64,000 nucleotides of DNA from Burkholderia sp. PAMC 26561 (GCF_001557535.2 NZ_CP014306.1:3286001-3350000); one strand, 5' to 3'. Counted from the first letter of the stretch, positions 34,577 to 45,659 are shown. Made by a program: numbers and translations. The notes: generated from the sequence alone by a model not told the origin.

Positions 34577-37009
34577 CTATCCGCGCAATCGCGCGCCATG
34601 TACTCGAGTCAAGCGTTCCACCAATGTTTTGATGGCCGTATCGACCGTTTCGTCCTGAAGCGTCCCGCCAGTATCTTGCAACGTTACACGGAAGGCAAGG
34701 CTTTTCTCATGCTCACCCAACCCACCGGAAGTGCTTGATTTTGGACGGAATTCATCGAATAAAGCAAGCTTCGTGATGTACTTGCAGGCGGGCTCCGAAC
34801 GAGCGCTTTCGAGCTCGTCGAGGAGCGCCTGAACCTCCACTTTCTGGTCAACGACAACCGCGATATCACGGCGGACCGGCGGAAATTTTGTCACGTCGGC
34901 GGGCACCGGCAGCGCACGCTGCATCAGTGCTTCAGCTTCGATTTCGAACAACACCGGCGCGTGCGGCAAGTCGTACTTTTGCATCCAGCGCGGATGCAGG
35001 TCGCCGACCCAGCCCACCGCGCGGCCGTCGATCTCGATGCGGGCACTGCGCCCCGGATGCAGCGCCGGATGTTCCGCCTTCACGAAACGCGGCGTTACCG
35101 GCGCAAACAAGGCCTCGACGTCGCCTTTAACATCGAAGAAATCAACGGCGCGCGACGGCGCGCCCCATTGTTCTTCGAGCGCCGGGCCATAAGCCAGGCC
35201 ACCGATCATCTTCGGTTGAGCGAATCCTTCAACCGCCAACTCGCCCGCCTTGATCGACGGGTCGTGCAGGAAAACGCGGCCGGCTTCGAACACACGAATC
35301 CGGTCCGCGCGACGGTTCAGGTTGTAGCGCAAGACACTGATCAGGCTGCCGAACAGCGTGGTCCGCATCACCGAAAGCTGGCTTGCAATCGGATTGAGCA
35401 ATTTCACCGGGTTCGCATTTCCGGCGAAATCGGCTTCCCATTCGGCATCGACGAAACTGAAGTTCACCGTTTCTGCATAATCGCGCGCGGCCACAGCATG
35501 ACGCAGCACGTGAATGGACCGCTTGGTCTCGTTCGTCGGCCGCATTTCGCTAATCGCAACAGGCGGACGCGCCGGAATCTTCTCGAAACCGTAAATGCGC
35601 GCGACTTCTTCAATCAGGTCTTCTTCAATCTCGATATCGAATCGATACGGCGGCGGCGTCACCGCAAAGACATCGCCGTCGTGCGTGAATTCCAGGCCGA
35701 GCCGCGTGAAGATTTGCGCGATCTCTTCAGCACTGATCTTCACGCCGATAATCCGGTTCGCGCGCGTGACACGCATGTTCACCGGCTCACGTTTGGGCAC
35801 GTTGAGCGTCTGGTCATCGACTGGACCGGCGTTGCCGCCGCAGATATCGAGAATCAGGCGCGTAATGCGTTCGATATGTTCAACCGTGGTCGAGAAATCC
35901 ACGCCGCGTTCGAACCGATGCGCCGCATCCGTCGAAAAGTTGTACTTGCGCGCGCGGCCGCGAATGCTGTCCGGCCACCAGAACGCGGCTTCAAGATAGA
36001 TGTTCGTGGTATCGAGCGACACGGCCGTGCTGTCACCGCCCATGATTCCGGCGAGGCTTTCGACTTGCTGGGCATCCGAGATCACGCCGACGGATTCATC
36101 CAGTTCAACCGTGTTGCCGTTGAGCAGTTTGAGCGTCTCGCCCTTCTTGCCCCAGCGCACTTCGATTCCGCCGTGGATCTTGTCCAGGTCGAACACATGC
36201 GACGGACGGCCGAGTTCGAGCATGACGTAATTGGAGATATCGACGAGCGCGGAAATGCTGCGCTGTCCCGAGCGTTCGAGGCGTTCAATCATCCAGGCCG
36301 GCGTTTTAGCGTGCGCGTTTACACCGCGGATCACGCGGCCGGAGAAACGCCCGCACAGGTCCGGCGCCGACACTTTGACCGGGAGGATTTCATCGAGGGT
36401 CGCCGTCACCGGCTTGAAATCAAGCGCGTGCAGTGGCGCACCCGTGATCGCAGCAGTTTCGCGCGCCACACCAAACACCGACAAACAATCAGCCTTGTTC
36501 GGCGTGAGCTTGATTTCGAAGACGGTGTCATCGAGATTCAGCGTCTTGCGGATGTCCTCGCCAATTGGCGTCTCGGCGGACAGGATCATCAACCCGCTAT
36601 GATCTTCCGACAATTTCAGTTCACGCGCCGAGCACAGCATGCCCTGGCTTTCCACGCCACGCAACTTGGACAGCTTGATCGCGAAAGGCGCACCACCGGC
36701 TTCAGCCGGCGGCAATTCCGCGCCGACCAGGGCAACGGGCACCTTGATGCCCGGCGCCACATTCGGCGCGCCGCAAACAATGGTCAGGGTCTCGCCTGTA
36801 CCGGCATCGACCTGACAAACATTGAGCTTGTCAGCATTGGGGTGCTTCGCCACTTCCAGCACTTGCCCAACAACGATCTTCGTAGTCGGCGGCGCGACCG
36901 GCGCGAGCCCCTCAACTTCGAGACCCGCCATGGTGAGCGCGTGCGAGAGTTCGTCGGTCGACAGCTTCGGATCGACGAAAGTTCTAAGCCAGGATTCCGG
37001 GAATTGCAT
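34577..37009 (-). CDS. pheT: Phenylalanyl-tRNA synthetase beta subunit
   Basis: 810 residues, normal length. Domains in order: EMAP/tRNA-binding (about 40-150), B3/4 (about 210-385, editing of Tyr-tRNA-Phe), B5 (about 405-475), catalytic-like core (to about 700) and the C-terminal ferredoxin-fold anticodon-binding FDX-ACB domain ([20 protein letters not shown] onward). It lies 75 bp after pheS in the usual operon. Confidence 0.96.
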   Translation of the reverse strand: MQFPESWLRTFVDPKLSTDELSHALTMAGLEVEGLAPVAPPTTKIVVGQVLEVAKHPNADKLNVCQVDAGTGETLTIVCGAPNVAPGIKVPVALVGAELPPAEAGGAPFAIKLSKLRGVESQGMLCSARELKLSEDHSGLMILSAETPIGEDIRKTLNLDDTVFEIKLTPNKADCLSVFGVARETAAITGAPLHALDFKPVTATLDEILPVKVSAPDLCGRFSGRVIRGVNAHAKTPAWMIERLERSGQRSISALVDISNYVMLELGRPSHVFDLDKIHGGIEVRWGKKGETLKLLNGNTVELDESVGVISDAQQVESLAGIMGGDSTAVSLDTTNIYLEAAFWWPDSIRGRARKYNFSTDAAHRFERGVDFSTTVEHIERITRLILDICGGNAGPVDDQTLNVPKREPVNMRVTRANRIIGVKISAEEIAQIFTRLGLEFTHDGDVFAVTPPPYRFDIEIEEDLIEEVARIYGFEKIPARPPVAISEMRPTNETKRSIHVLRHAVAARDYAETVNFSFVDAEWEADFAGNANPVKLLNPIASQLSVMRTTLFGSLISVLRYNLNRRADRIRVFEAGRVFLHDPSIKAGELAVEGFAQPKMIGGLAYGPALEEQWGAPSRAVDFFDVKGDVEALFAPVTPRFVKAEHPALHPGRSARIEIDGRAVGWVGDLHPRWMQKYDLPHAPVLFEIEAEALMQRALPVPADVTKFPPVRRDIAVVVDQKVEVQALLDELESARSEPACKYITKLALFDEFRPKSSTSGGLGEHEKSLAFRVTLQDTGGTLQDETVDTAIKTLVERLTRVHGARLRG

Positions 37010-37083
37010 GTGTGTCTAGTTCGAAATGAGGTGTGTCTGCGTCTGGACGACGGCCTGTTGCAACATGCTCCAAGACAGATTTC

Positions 37084-38097
37084 TCAGGCAAATTGCTCAA
37101 GGAAACGCAGATCGTTTTCGAAGAAAAGGCGCAGATCCTGCACGCCGTAGCGCAGCATGGTCAGGCGTTCGAGACCGCTGCCGAACGCAAAGCCGATATA
37201 CCGTTCCGGATCGAGTCCCATGTTGCGGATCACGTTGGGATGCACCTGGCCCGAGCCGGAGATCTCCAGCCATTTACCTGCGTTCTTGCCATGCTCGAAC
37301 ATCATGTCGATCTCGGCGGACGGCTCGGTAAATGGGAAATACGACGGCCGGAAGCGCACGAGAATGTCATCGCGCTCAAAGAATTTCTTCAGGAAGTCCG
37401 AGTACACGCCTTTCAGGTCGGCAAAGCTGATGTTCTCTTCAATCCACAGGCCTTCGACCTGGTTGAACATGGGCGAATGCGTGGCGTCGCTGTCCACACG
37501 ATACGTCCGGCCCGGCACGATCACCTTGATCGGCGGCTTGTTCATGCGCGCGTAGCGCACCTGCATTGGACTCGTATGCGTGCGCAGCAGCAGTTGCCGC
37601 CCGTCGGCATCTTTCCCGTCGATATAAAACGTATCCTGCATCGAACGCGCCGGATGATTTTCCGGGCTGTTCAAAGCAGTGAAGTTGTACCAGTCCGTCT
37701 CGATTTCCGGGCCGTCGGCCACATCGAAACCAATCGTGCTGAAAATCTGTTCAACGCGTTCCCACGTGCGCATGACCGGATGCAGGCTTCCGGCGCCAGG
37801 CCCACGGCCGGGCAACGTGACATCGATCGATTCCGATGCAAGCCGCTGGTTCAGCAACACGTCCGCCAGCGCCTGACGGCGCGCGTTCAGCGCTGCTTCC
37901 ACTTGCTGCTTGACCGCATTGATGCGCGCACCCTCGGTCTTACGAGTGTCGGGATCGAGCTTGCCCAAGCCCTTCAGCAGATCCGTGAGTACCCCGGACT
38001 TGCCGAGAAAGCGGGCCTTTTCGTTTTCGAGCGTGACCGCGTCTGCGGCGTGTTCGAAGGCATTTCGCGCGTCGGCGACAATCTGGTCCAGATCCAT
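37084..38097 (-). CDS. pheS: Phenylalanyl-tRNA synthetase alpha subunit
   Basis: 337 residues starting [20 protein letters not shown], the family start; ATGs 3 and 4 codons earlier are possible. The N-terminal coiled coil (about 1-85) is followed by the class II core with motif 2 ([20 protein letters not shown]) and motif 3 ([18 protein letters not shown]). It charges tRNA-Phe together with PheT. It follows rplT after a terminator-like hairpin that may lower or control read-through. Confidence 0.96.
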   Translation of the reverse strand: MDLDQIVADARNAFEHAADAVTLENEKARFLGKSGVLTDLLKGLGKLDPDTRKTEGARINAVKQQVEAALNARRQALADVLLNQRLASESIDVTLPGRGPGAGSLHPVMRTWERVEQIFSTIGFDVADGPEIETDWYNFTALNSPENHPARSMQDTFYIDGKDADGRQLLLRTHTSPMQVRYARMNKPPIKVIVPGRTYRVDSDATHSPMFNQVEGLWIEENISFADLKGVYSDFLKKFFERDDILVRFRPSYFPFTEPSAEIDMMFEHGKNAGKWLEISGSGQVHPNVIRNMGLDPERYIGFAFGSGLERLTMLRYGVQDLRLFFENDLRFLEQFA

Positions 38098-38168
38098 TGA
38101 TCCCATCATTTCATCGTCAAAATTCTTCTGATCGTTCCCGGGCCAGTTTTCAACCCGGCTTCACCAAC

Positions 38169-38198
38169 AAAAACGGGGCTCTTGTCGAGCCCCGTTTT
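38169..38198 (-). terminator. Terminator or attenuator between rplT and pheS
   Basis: Stem AACGGGGCTC/GAGCCCCGTT with a 5-base loop and five Ts on the minus strand, about 80 bases past the rplT stop and 70 before pheS. In E. coli pheST is attenuated at this place; I see no Phe-rich leader peptide here, so it may be plain partial termination. Confidence 0.75.
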
Positions 38199-38277
38199 CT
38201 GTTGAAGCACTGTCCTTGATCACAGCCGGACAACGCTCCAACGAACCACGCAGTACCAATCTCGCCAATAAGCTCGA

Positions 38278-38637
38278 TCAGGCTGCAACGGCGGCTTTTA
38301 CCTGCTTGACGATCGCAGCAAAAGCAGCCTTGTCGAACACAGCCATGTCGGCCAGCACCTTGCGGTCGAGTTCGATCGAAGCCTTCTTCAGGCCATTGAT
38401 GAACACGCTGTACGTCATGTCGTGCTGACGCACCGCAGCGTTGATACGCGTGATCCACAAAGCACGGAACACACGCTTCTTGTTGCGGCGATCGCGATAG
38501 GCATATTGCCCTGCGCGCATGACCGCCTGCTTGGCGATGCGATAGACGTTATTGCGACGGCCGCGGTAACCCTTGGCCAGCTTGATGATCTTCTTGTGAC
38601 GGGCCCGTGCGGTAACCCCACGTTTGACTCTAGGCAT
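38278..38637 (-). CDS. rplT: 50S ribosomal protein L20
   Basis: 119 residues, full length, basic: [20 protein letters not shown] and [21 protein letters not shown]20 is needed for early 50S assembly and in many bacteria also represses its own operon. 29 bp after rpmI. Confidence 0.98.
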   Translation of the reverse strand: MPRVKRGVTARARHKKIIKLAKGYRGRRNNVYRIAKQAVMRAGQYAYRDRRNKKRVFRALWITRINAAVRQHDMTYSVFINGLKKASIELDRKVLADMAVFDKAAFAAIVKQVKAAVAA

Positions 38638-38666
38638 AGTGCGCTCCTGTGAGTGTCAGTTAAGGG

Positions 38667-38864
38667 TTAAGCGAACGGCAACATTGCGCGCACAGAATTC
38701 ATGTCAGATGCATGAACTTCCGTGGAACCGCGCAGATGGCGTTTTACCTTGGTGGTCTTCTTGGTAAGAATGTGACGCTTGAAGGCTTGACCACGCTTGA
38801 TGGTACCGCCCGGACGCACCACGAAGCGCTTTGCAGCACTCTTCTTGGTCTTCATCTTCGGCAT
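38667..38864 (-). CDS. rpmI: 50S ribosomal protein L35
   Basis: 65 residues, full length: [20 protein letters not shown] and [20 protein letters not shown]. It lies between infC and rplT in the standard order. The 210-bp gap to infC contains no other gene. Confidence 0.98.
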   Translation of the reverse strand: MPKMKTKKSAAKRFVVRPGGTIKRGQAFKRHILTKKTTKVKRHLRGSTEVHASDMNSVRAMLPFA

Positions 38865-39074
38865 GAACTACTCCAGTTTATTAGATGGATATGGGTGTGC
38901 GGTCGATCCAATCGATCCTGACCCGCCCTTCGAAACCCACATACCACTTATGAGCGGCGAACTTTGACAATCACCGCTTTTTCATGAGCGCCGCCATTAT
39001 CAGGCAACGCCCTGAAACCTGCTCATTCGATGCCGCGCAGACCCAAGAATCTCCGGTCGCGCGATCCATCGACA

Positions 39075-39599
39075 TTACTTCTTTTTCTTCGGGGCCATGA
39101 CCATGATCATCTGGCGCCCTTCCATCTTCGGCATTTGCTCGACCTGGCCATGCTCTTCGAGGTCAGCCTTCAGCCGCTCGAGCACGCGCATGCCAATTTC
39201 CTGGTGAGCCATTTCCCGGCCGCGGAAACGCAACGTGATTTTCGTCTTGTCGCCGTCTTCGAGGAAGCGCGTGAGGTTGCGCAGTTTCACGTTGTAGTCA
39301 CCGTCGTCGGTGCCAGGACGGAATTTGACTTCCTTGACCTGAACGATCTTCTGCTTGAGTTTTGCCTCGTGCTGCTTCTTGGCTTCCGAATACTTGAACT
39401 TGCCGTAGTCCATCAACCGGGCGACAGGCGGAACAGCCTGAGGCGCGATTTCGACGAGATCCACGTCTTGTTGTTCCGACATGCGGAAAGCATCGGCGAG
39501 CTTCACGATTCCTAGCGGCTCATTGTCCACTCCGACCAGGCGCAACTCAGGTGCCGTGATTTCCCCGTTGATGCGATGTGCAGACTTATCAGTAGCGAT
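39075..39599 (-). CDS. infC: Translation initiation factor IF-3 (ATC start)
   Basis: 174 residues. IF-3 keeps the 30S subunit free and checks the start codon. N-domain (about 10-80, [40 protein letters not shown]) and C-domain (about 85-170, ending MVMAPKKKK). The conserved N-terminus (I)[14 protein letters not shown] begins at an ATC at 39599-39597, preceded by GAGGA about 8 bases away; no ATG or GTG lies in a usable place. Rare AUU/AUC starts are known for infC and let IF-3 repress its own translation. It is 50 bp downstream of thrS. Confidence 0.93.
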   Translation of the reverse strand: MATDKSAHRINGEITAPELRLVGVDNEPLGIVKLADAFRMSEQQDVDLVEIAPQAVPPVARLMDYGKFKYSEAKKQHEAKLKQKIVQVKEVKFRPGTDDGDYNVKLRNLTRFLEDGDKTKITLRFRGREMAHQEIGMRVLERLKADLEEHGQVEQMPKMEGRQMIMVMAPKKKK

Positions 39600-39649
39600 G
39601 TTACGTTTCCTCTAAAAATTCAAAAAAACTAGCCGCGCTGCGGGTGGGC

Positions 39650-41557
39650 TTACTTGTACGCCTGCACGTCCTGCTGCAGACGCTCAAGGAATGCATCGAC
39701 CGGCATAACGCCAGCGTCGATACCGCCACGAGCACGCACGGCTACGGTATGGGCATCACGTTCTTTGTCCCCGACTACCAGCAGATACGGGACCTTTTGC
39801 ATCGTGTGCTCGCGTATTTTATAACTAATCTTCTCGTTGCGCAAATCGCTCTCTACTCTAAGCCCTTGTTTTTGCAACGATTGGGTCAGTTCCTGTGCAT
39901 AGTCGGCCTGACTTTCCGCGATGTTCAGTACCACAGCCTGCACTGGCGCGAGCCACGACGGCATTGCACCAGCATGGTGCTCGATCAAAATACCAAGGAA
40001 TCGCTCCATGGACCCGACGATTGCACGATGCAGCATCACCGGACGCTTGCGGCTATTGTCTTCGGCCACGTACTCGGCGCCCAGCCGCTCCGGCAGAACC
40101 ATGTCGAGCTGCAGCGTCCCGCATTGCCATGAGCGGCCAAGCGCGTCCTTGATGTGATATTCGATCTTCGGACCGTAGAACGCGCCTTCGCCCGGCAATT
40201 CTTCCCAGGTCAGACCACAGGCCGTCAGAGCGTCGCGCAGGCCTTGCTCGGCGCGGTCCCAGGTTTCATCGGTGCCGGCACGGGCGTCAGGACGCAGCGA
40301 CAGTTTGATGTCGATGTGATCGAAGCCGAAATCCTTGTAGATGCTCATCGCGAGCGTGTTAAACGCGATCGATTCTTCAATGAACTGGTCTTCGGTACAG
40401 AAAATGTGTGCGTCGTCCTGAACGAAGCCACGCACGCGCATCAAGCCGTGCAGCGCGCCGGACGCTTCATTCCGATGACACGAGCCGAATTCCGCGTAAC
40501 GCAGCGGCAGGTCGCGATACGAACGCAAACCATGATTGAACACCTGCACGTGGCCGGGGCAGTTCATGGGCTTGATGGCGTAGTCGCGCTTTTCGGATTC
40601 CGTCGTGAACATGTTTTCACGATAGTTCTGCCAGTGACCCGACGCTTCCCAGAGGGAGCGGTCCATGATCATCGGCGTCTTGATTTCGAGGTATCCGACT
40701 TCGTTCAGGCGGCGGCGAATGTATTGCTCGACCTGCTGCCAGATCGCCCAGCCCTTCGGATGCCAGAACACCATGCCCGGCGCTTCTTCCTGCAGATGGA
40801 ACAGATCGAGCTGCTTCGCGAGCTTGCGGTGATCGCGCTTCTCGGCCTCTTCCAGCATGTGCAGATACGCTTCCTGGTCTTCCTTCCTGGTCCAGGCCGT
40901 ACCGTAGATGCGCTGCAGTTGCTCGTTCTTCGAGTCGCCGCGCCAGTAGGCGCCTGCAACCTTCATCAGCTTGAAGACTTTCAGCTTGCCGGTCGACGGC
41001 ACGTGCGGGCCGCGGCACAGGTCGGTGAACCCGCCATGTGAGTAGAGCTTGATGTCGTCGGTAGACGGGATCGATTCGATGATCTCCGCCTTGTATTTCT
41101 CGCCGATGCTCTTGAAGTAGTCCACCGCTTCGCCGCGAGTAACGACCCGACGTGAAACCGGTTCGTCCTTCTTTGCGATCTCGGCCATGCGCTTCTCGAT
41201 CTTCTCGAGGTCTTCCGGCGTGAAGGGACGGCTGTACGCGAAGTCGTAGTAGAAGCCGTTTTCGATTACGGGACCGATGGTGACTTGCGCTTCCGGATAC
41301 AGGTCCTTGACCGCGTAGGCAAGCAAATGCGCGGTGGAGTGACGAATGATGTCGAGACCGTCGGCGTCCTTGTCCGTAACGATCGAGAGCGATGCATCAC
41401 GCTCGATCAGCGTGGAGGTATCGACGAGTTCGCCGTCGAGCTTGCCGCCCAGAGCGGCCTTGGCAAGTCCTGCGCCAATCGATGCGGCAACTTCCGCAAC
41501 CGTCACCGGGTGGTCGTACTGGCGAACTGACCCGTCGGGCAAACGTATCGAAACCAT
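39650..41557 (-). CDS. thrS: Threonyl-tRNA synthetase
   Basis: 635 residues, normal size. TGS domain (1-65), second additional editing domain with [16 protein letters not shown] and the zinc or editing Cys/His, class II core with [30 protein letters not shown] (zinc Cys), motif 2 ([20 protein letters not shown]) and motif 3 ([20 protein letters not shown]), then the anticodon-binding domain. The ATG at 41557 is 6 bases from GGAG; an in-frame TTG four codons earlier is rejected because it overlaps the Shine-Dalgarno sequence. Confidence 0.97.
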   Translation of the reverse strand: MVSIRLPDGSVRQYDHPVTVAEVAASIGAGLAKAALGGKLDGELVDTSTLIERDASLSIVTDKDADGLDIIRHSTAHLLAYAVKDLYPEAQVTIGPVIENGFYYDFAYSRPFTPEDLEKIEKRMAEIAKKDEPVSRRVVTRGEAVDYFKSIGEKYKAEIIESIPSTDDIKLYSHGGFTDLCRGPHVPSTGKLKVFKLMKVAGAYWRGDSKNEQLQRIYGTAWTRKEDQEAYLHMLEEAEKRDHRKLAKQLDLFHLQEEAPGMVFWHPKGWAIWQQVEQYIRRRLNEVGYLEIKTPMIMDRSLWEASGHWQNYRENMFTTESEKRDYAIKPMNCPGHVQVFNHGLRSYRDLPLRYAEFGSCHRNEASGALHGLMRVRGFVQDDAHIFCTEDQFIEESIAFNTLAMSIYKDFGFDHIDIKLSLRPDARAGTDETWDRAEQGLRDALTACGLTWEELPGEGAFYGPKIEYHIKDALGRSWQCGTLQLDMVLPERLGAEYVAEDNSRKRPVMLHRAIVGSMERFLGILIEHHAGAMPSWLAPVQAVVLNIAESQADYAQELTQSLQKQGLRVESDLRNEKISYKIREHTMQKVPYLLVVGDKERDAHTVAVRARGGIDAGVMPVDAFLERLQQDVQAYK

Positions 41558-41569
41558 TTCGTTCTCCAA

Positions 41570-41588
41570 GACGCCGAAAGCCGGCGTC
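41570..41588 (-). promoter_or_regulatory. Hairpin next to the thrS ribosome-binding site
   Basis: Stem GACGCCG/CGGCGTC with a 5-base loop ends 2 bases before the thrS Shine-Dalgarno sequence. It may influence thrS translation; ThrRS represses its own mRNA in E. coli through upstream hairpins. Confidence 0.4.
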
Positions 41589-41638
41589 CAAGTTCATTCA
41601 ACAATGCCTTGCAAGACGCGAAACTACCGCGCGAAGAC

Positions 41639-41673
41639 AAAAAAAATGCGGCCCCACATTCGAGGGGCCGCAT
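41639..41673 (-). terminator. Strong terminator upstream of thrS
   Basis: Stem ATGCGGCCCC/GGGGCCGCAT with an 8-base loop and eight Ts on the minus strand, 82 bases before the thrS start and 160 bases beyond tRNA-Val. It is either a second terminator for the tRNA or an attenuator in the thrS leader. Confidence 0.85.
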
Positions 41674-41802
41674 TCACTTTTCCTACAACTGCAAAGGCGA
41701 AAGTGGTCCTCGACTAGCGTCGTTCCGAAGTTGTATCGGTCAACGTTCGCGGTGCCATCTTGTTCATTTGCCTTTCGCGCCAAGACGCTTGCTGCAGTTT
41801 TG

Positions 41803-41820
41803 AAAATCCGGCGAACCGGA
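41803..41820 (-). terminator. Short terminator of tRNA-Val
   Basis: TCCGG/CCGGA stem closed by a stable TTCG tetraloop, followed by four Ts, 13 bases past the tRNA CCA. Confidence 0.6.
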
Positions 41821-41833
41821 CTTTCACTTTCGT

Positions 41834-41910
41834 TGGTAGGCTCGATTGGACTCGAACCAACGACCCCCACCATGTCAAGGTGGTGCTCTAACCAGCTGAG
41901 CTACGAGCCT
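41834..41910 (-). tRNA. tRNA-Val (anticodon GAC)
   Basis: 77 nt with encoded CCA. Acceptor stem AGGCTCG/CGAGCCT, anticodon arm CCACC-TTGACAT-GGTGG with anticodon GAC, and T-arm containing GGTTCGAGTCC. Confidence 0.96.
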
Positions 41911-42058
41911 GAAGAAGCGAAATTATATGGTGCGTTTTGAATCCTGGCAAGTGCTTTCATGCGATGACACTGAAGATATTCGTCGATACGTTTAAGAAGC
42001 CCCAACAATGCGCTGCTGATTCAAAGCGTTAAGCCGCATGACCACAAACGAAAATGTG

Positions 42059-44293
42059 TTAGCCGCGCCGCGTTGCCCGCACGACGCCCTGCACTTCACT
42101 CAGCAACGAGCAAGCGCGCTGGATCTGCGCGGCACTCGATACCTCGACCGTGAACTGCATATAGGCAACGTTGCGCCGGCTTTGCGTCTTCACGCCGGTC
42201 ACATTCATCTTCTCGCGTGCAAACACTTCGGAAATGTCGCGCAACAAACCTTGGCGATCGTTCGATTCGACAGCAAGGTCCACCGGATAAACAGACGAAC
42301 CACGCCCGTTCATGACATCGGCGGACCACGCTGTTTCAAGCACGCGCTCCGGCGAATGTTCGGCCATCCGCTGGAATGTCGCGCAATCACTGCGATGGAT
42401 CGACATACCCTTGCCACGCGTTACAAACCCCGAGATGCGATCGGGCGGCGCCGGCCTGCAGCAACGCGCAAGCTGCGTGAGCAATGCGTCTACACCGACG
42501 ACCAGCACACCGGTAGACGCACCCTGTGCAACGCTTTGCCCGCTGCTGCGCTTTTCGAACTGCGCGGGTGCCTCGGGTTCGGGTTCCGGCGGCGGCGTGT
42601 CGTGCAGCGCCTGCTCGATATTGCGCAGGCTGAACTCTTCCTTGCCTACAACCGCATACAGTTCTTCCGGCGTCTTGAAGCCAAGCTTCGATGCCAGTTG
42701 ATCCAGATTGACGGACGTCTTGCCTTCGCGCTGCAACGTCTTTTCAACCAGTGCCCGGCCGTTTGTGATGTTCTCTTCGGAATCGACCGAGTTGAACCAT
42801 GCGCGCACTTTCTGCCGCGCGCGCGGACTGTGCAGATAGCCGAGCAAAGGGTTGAGCCAGTCGCGCGACGGGCCGCCCTCCTTCACCGCGACGATTTCCA
42901 CCGTCTGGCCGTTTTGCAAAGGCGTGTTGAGCGGCACCATGGCGCCATCGACACGCGCACCGCGGCAACGATGCCCTAGTTCGCTATGCAGGTGATATGC
43001 GAAATCCACCGGCGTCGAGCCGTGCGGCATCGCAATCACGCGCGCCTGCGGCGTGAGCACGTAGATATGGTCGTCGTCGAGGGTTGCTTCGCGCAGATGC
43101 TGCCAGGGTTGCGCACCCGGTTCTTCGCTTTCGGAAACATCTTCCTTCCAGGCCAGCAGTTGCCGCAACCACGCGATCTTCTCGTCGTATTTTTCAGCCG
43201 CCGTCACCTGCCCGCCGTAGGCTCGCGTGCCGGCTTCCTTGTAACGCCAGTGCGCCGCCACGCCATACTCAGCGAAGCTGTGCATTTCCATGGTGCGGAT
43301 CTGGACTTCAAACGCGCGGCCATCGTCACCGACCACCACCGTATGCAGCGACCGATAACCATTGGGCTTCGGCCGCGAGATGTAGTCGTCGAATTCCCGC
43401 GGAACCGGCTGCCACAGGTTATGGACAATACCCAACACCGTGTAGCAATCCTTGATATCGTCGACGATCACGCGAAACGCGCGCACGTCGTTCAGCTCGG
43501 AGAAATCCAGCTCCTTGCCGCGCATCTTCTTCCAGATGCTGTAGATGTGCTTCGGCCGTCCGCTCACCTCAGCGCGGATGTGCGCCGTAGCCAGCTCTTT
43601 CTGCAAGCGCGCGATGGCACTGGTCACATACGCTTCGCGCTCGATGCGTTTTTCGTCGAGCAGCTTGGCGATGCGCTTGTATGTAGGCGGTTCCTCGAAT
43701 CGAAACGCGAGGTCCTCCAGTTCCCACTTCAGTTGCCAGATGCCGAGGCGGTTTGCCAGCGGCGCATAGATCTCGAGCGTCTCGCGCGGTACATCGGGCG
43801 ACGGATCAAGCTTGTTCGCCGCGTAAAAGCGCAGCGACTGCAGCCGCGATGCAAGGCGGATCAGCACCACCCGAATGTCTTGCGCAAACGCCAGCAACAT
43901 CTTGCGCAGCGCTTCGACCTGGGCGCGACGCGCCGCTTGTGCGTCGCGGCCCGTCTCGGGCAATGTCGCCTGCGTGGCGCGCGAGCTGACGGAGCCCAGA
44001 CGCCACAGCTTGCGGACATCGGCAACAAGGCTTTGCACCTCTTCGCCGAAACGTTCGGTGATCACACGTTCCGGATCGTCGATATGCGGCGCGATGGCAA
44101 ACAGCGCCGCCGCCGCGATTGCCGCCGGATCTACGTTCAACGTCTGCATGATCCGCGCCGTGCCGGCTGCGTGTTCGGCCAGCAACTCGCCGCTCGTCAA
44201 CCGCGCGTCGCCAGCGTGTTCGCGTACGAACGCGAGCGCGTCGTCGAAGGACGGCTCGGGGTTCAATGCGGGAGAAACGGCGGTATCGGGCAT
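42059..44293 (-). CDS. relA: (p)ppGpp synthetase RelA
   Basis: 744 residues in the RelA/SpoT layout: HD-like region (about 35-150), synthetase (about 245-370, RPKHIYSIWKKM, NDVRAFRVIVDDIKD), TGS (about 420-480), helical/zinc-finger part with CCRPAP, and a C-terminal ACT domain (about 670-744). The hydrolase HD pair is missing (ALFAIAPHIDD where SpoT has LLHDVxED), and the synthetase carries EFDD at 300-303, the EXDD motif of monofunctional RelA. So it makes (p)ppGpp at stalled ribosomes and should not degrade it. Confidence 0.94.
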   Translation of the reverse strand: MPDTAVSPALNPEPSFDDALAFVREHAGDARLTSGELLAEHAAGTARIMQTLNVDPAAIAAAALFAIAPHIDDPERVITERFGEEVQSLVADVRKLWRLGSVSSRATQATLPETGRDAQAARRAQVEALRKMLLAFAQDIRVVLIRLASRLQSLRFYAANKLDPSPDVPRETLEIYAPLANRLGIWQLKWELEDLAFRFEEPPTYKRIAKLLDEKRIEREAYVTSAIARLQKELATAHIRAEVSGRPKHIYSIWKKMRGKELDFSELNDVRAFRVIVDDIKDCYTVLGIVHNLWQPVPREFDDYISRPKPNGYRSLHTVVVGDDGRAFEVQIRTMEMHSFAEYGVAAHWRYKEAGTRAYGGQVTAAEKYDEKIAWLRQLLAWKEDVSESEEPGAQPWQHLREATLDDDHIYVLTPQARVIAMPHGSTPVDFAYHLHSELGHRCRGARVDGAMVPLNTPLQNGQTVEIVAVKEGGPSRDWLNPLLGYLHSPRARQKVRAWFNSVDSEENITNGRALVEKTLQREGKTSVNLDQLASKLGFKTPEELYAVVGKEEFSLRNIEQALHDTPPPEPEPEAPAQFEKRSSGQSVAQGASTGVLVVGVDALLTQLARCCRPAPPDRISGFVTRGKGMSIHRSDCATFQRMAEHSPERVLETAWSADVMNGRGSSVYPVDLAVESNDRQGLLRDISEVFAREKMNVTGVKTQSRRNVAYMQFTVEVSSAAQIQRACSLLSEVQGVVRATRRG

Positions 44294-44326
44294 GCGATCG
44301 ATCAGGTGCGAAGCAATGTTTGACTA

Positions 44327-44692
44327 TCAGTCATGCGCCTTGTCAAACAAGGCGGCGATGACAACCACTTCCACGAGGCATGCCGGGTTGGCAAGCTTCG
44401 CTTCCACGGTCGCGCGCGGGGGCGTATTGCCTTCGGGCACCCACATGTCCCACGCCGCGTTCATGGCGGCGAAATTCGCCAGGTCCGAAATGTAGATCTG
44501 CACCGACAGCAGTTGCGTCTTGTCGCTTCCGACTTCAGCGAGCAAGCGGTCGATGTGGCCAAGCACTTCGCGAGTCTGACCCGTGATGTCCTGATCGGTG
44601 TCTTCGGCAATCTGGCCCGCGAGATAAACGGTGCCGTTGTGGATCGCGGCTTCGGAAAGACGCGCGCCGACATGAAGACGGATAACTGCCAT
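44327..44692 (-). CDS. RidA-family protein
   Basis: 121 residues of the YjgF/YER057c/UK114 fold: IHNGTVYLAGQIAEDTDQDI, LAEVGSDKTQLLSVQIYISD, TPPRATVEAKLANPACLVEV. The conserved Arg of RidA imine deaminases (PPRATVE) is present. It probably hydrolyses reactive enamines/imines from PLP enzymes. Start at 44692 after AGAGG. 33 bp upstream of relA on the same strand. Confidence 0.88.
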   Translation of the reverse strand: MAVIRLHVGARLSEAAIHNGTVYLAGQIAEDTDQDITGQTREVLGHIDRLLAEVGSDKTQLLSVQIYISDLANFAAMNAAWDMWVPEGNTPPRATVEAKLANPACLVEVVVIAALFDKAHD

Positions 44693-44741
44693 GAATGCCT
44701 CTGAAAAGTGATTTGTCAAAAAAACCGTGCGAAGCCCAATA

Positions 44742-45659
44742 TTATGCCTCGTGTGTTTCCGTATCGAGGAAGAAGCGGTAGGCGAGGTCTATCTGTTCCG
44801 GCGCGAGAAATGCCGGGGCGTGACCTACACCCTTGACCTCAGCGCTTGTCACGGCCTGGCCTGTGGCGACCATCTTTTCGACCGTTTCCCGCGATAACAG
44901 ATCCGAATTCTCGCCGCGTACGACCAGAACCGGATGTTTGATCGCCGCAAGCGAATGCCAAAGGATCGCCTCCCCAAGCGCGGCCGCATTTGCATCTGCA
45001 GCGGCAAAGGGCACGGCGATCTTCGGATCGTATCTGTAACCCCAGCGCCCATCGCGCTCGTGCATCAGCGGCGTATTGATCGCGCGCCATTCCTCGGCGC
45101 TCAACGGGCCGAAGGACGCCGCGAGTTGCGCCGCGTTGTCGATTCCATCCTGAAGCGTGGCGAAGGTTTCGTCGCGGCCCAGATAGCTGCCAATGCGCTC
45201 TAGCGCCACCGGCTCGATGTGCGGCCCCACGTCGTTGAGCAGCAACTTGCGGATGGGCGTGTTCGGCAGCCCGGCGAGTCCCAGACCGATCAATCCGCCC
45301 ATGGATGTTCCGAACCAGTCCACCGTTTCCACATTCAGGCGTGCGATCAGCGCGACCATGTCCGAAACGTATTGCGGCACGCCGTAATGTTTCGGGTCGG
45401 CAAGCCAGTCGGAAAGCCCTCGCCCGACCACGTCCGGACACACCACGCGATACTCCCGCGCGAGCACCTTCGCCACCTCGTCAAAATCGCGGCCGGACCG
45501 TGTCAGCCCGTGAACGCACACGAGCACGCGCGGGTTTGCGGGATCGCCCCACTCCGTATAAGCCATGCGATGCAAACCGGACGGGCTGATGCATTGCACG
45601 TGGCGTTGCCGAGGCTCGGAAACGAAGGAAGGCGCAGCTTCGACGATGGTCGCGGACAT
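44742..45659 (-). CDS. Alpha/beta hydrolase
   Basis: 305 residues. HGLTRSGRDFDEVAKVLA (oxyanion HG), the nucleophile elbow DWFGTSMGGLIGLGLAG (Ser), and late EVKGVGHAPAFL (His) give the full triad layout. Close to the ester/lactone hydrolase group; substrate unknown. It precedes ridA and relA on the same strand. Confidence 0.87.
   Translation of the reverse strand: MSATIVEAAPSFVSEPRQRHVQCISPSGLHRMAYTEWGDPANPRVLVCVHGLTRSGRDFDEVAKVLAREYRVVCPDVVGRGLSDWLADPKHYGVPQYVSDMVALIARLNVETVDWFGTSMGGLIGLGLAGLPNTPIRKLLLNDVGPHIEPVALERIGSYLGRDETFATLQDGIDNAAQLAASFGPLSAEEWRAINTPLMHERDGRWGYRYDPKIAVPFAAADANAAALGEAILWHSLAAIKHPVLVVRGENSDLLSRETVEKMVATGQAVTSAEVKGVGHAPAFLAPEQIDLAYRFFLDTETHEA

Noticed and set aside
34961..37150. 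Very long open frame antisense to pheT, and similar long antisense frames opposite rluB, the LysR genes, relA, ETF-QO, aroC, metY-like and pcaF genes
   Set aside because: High-GC genes commonly leave an opposite frame open. These lack ribosome-binding sites and protein-like motifs, and each covers an unmistakable gene.
38098..38277. Phe-rich leader peptide for pheST attenuation
   Set aside because: The gap does contain a terminator hairpin, but no short frame with clustered Phe codons is visible, so I list only the hairpin.
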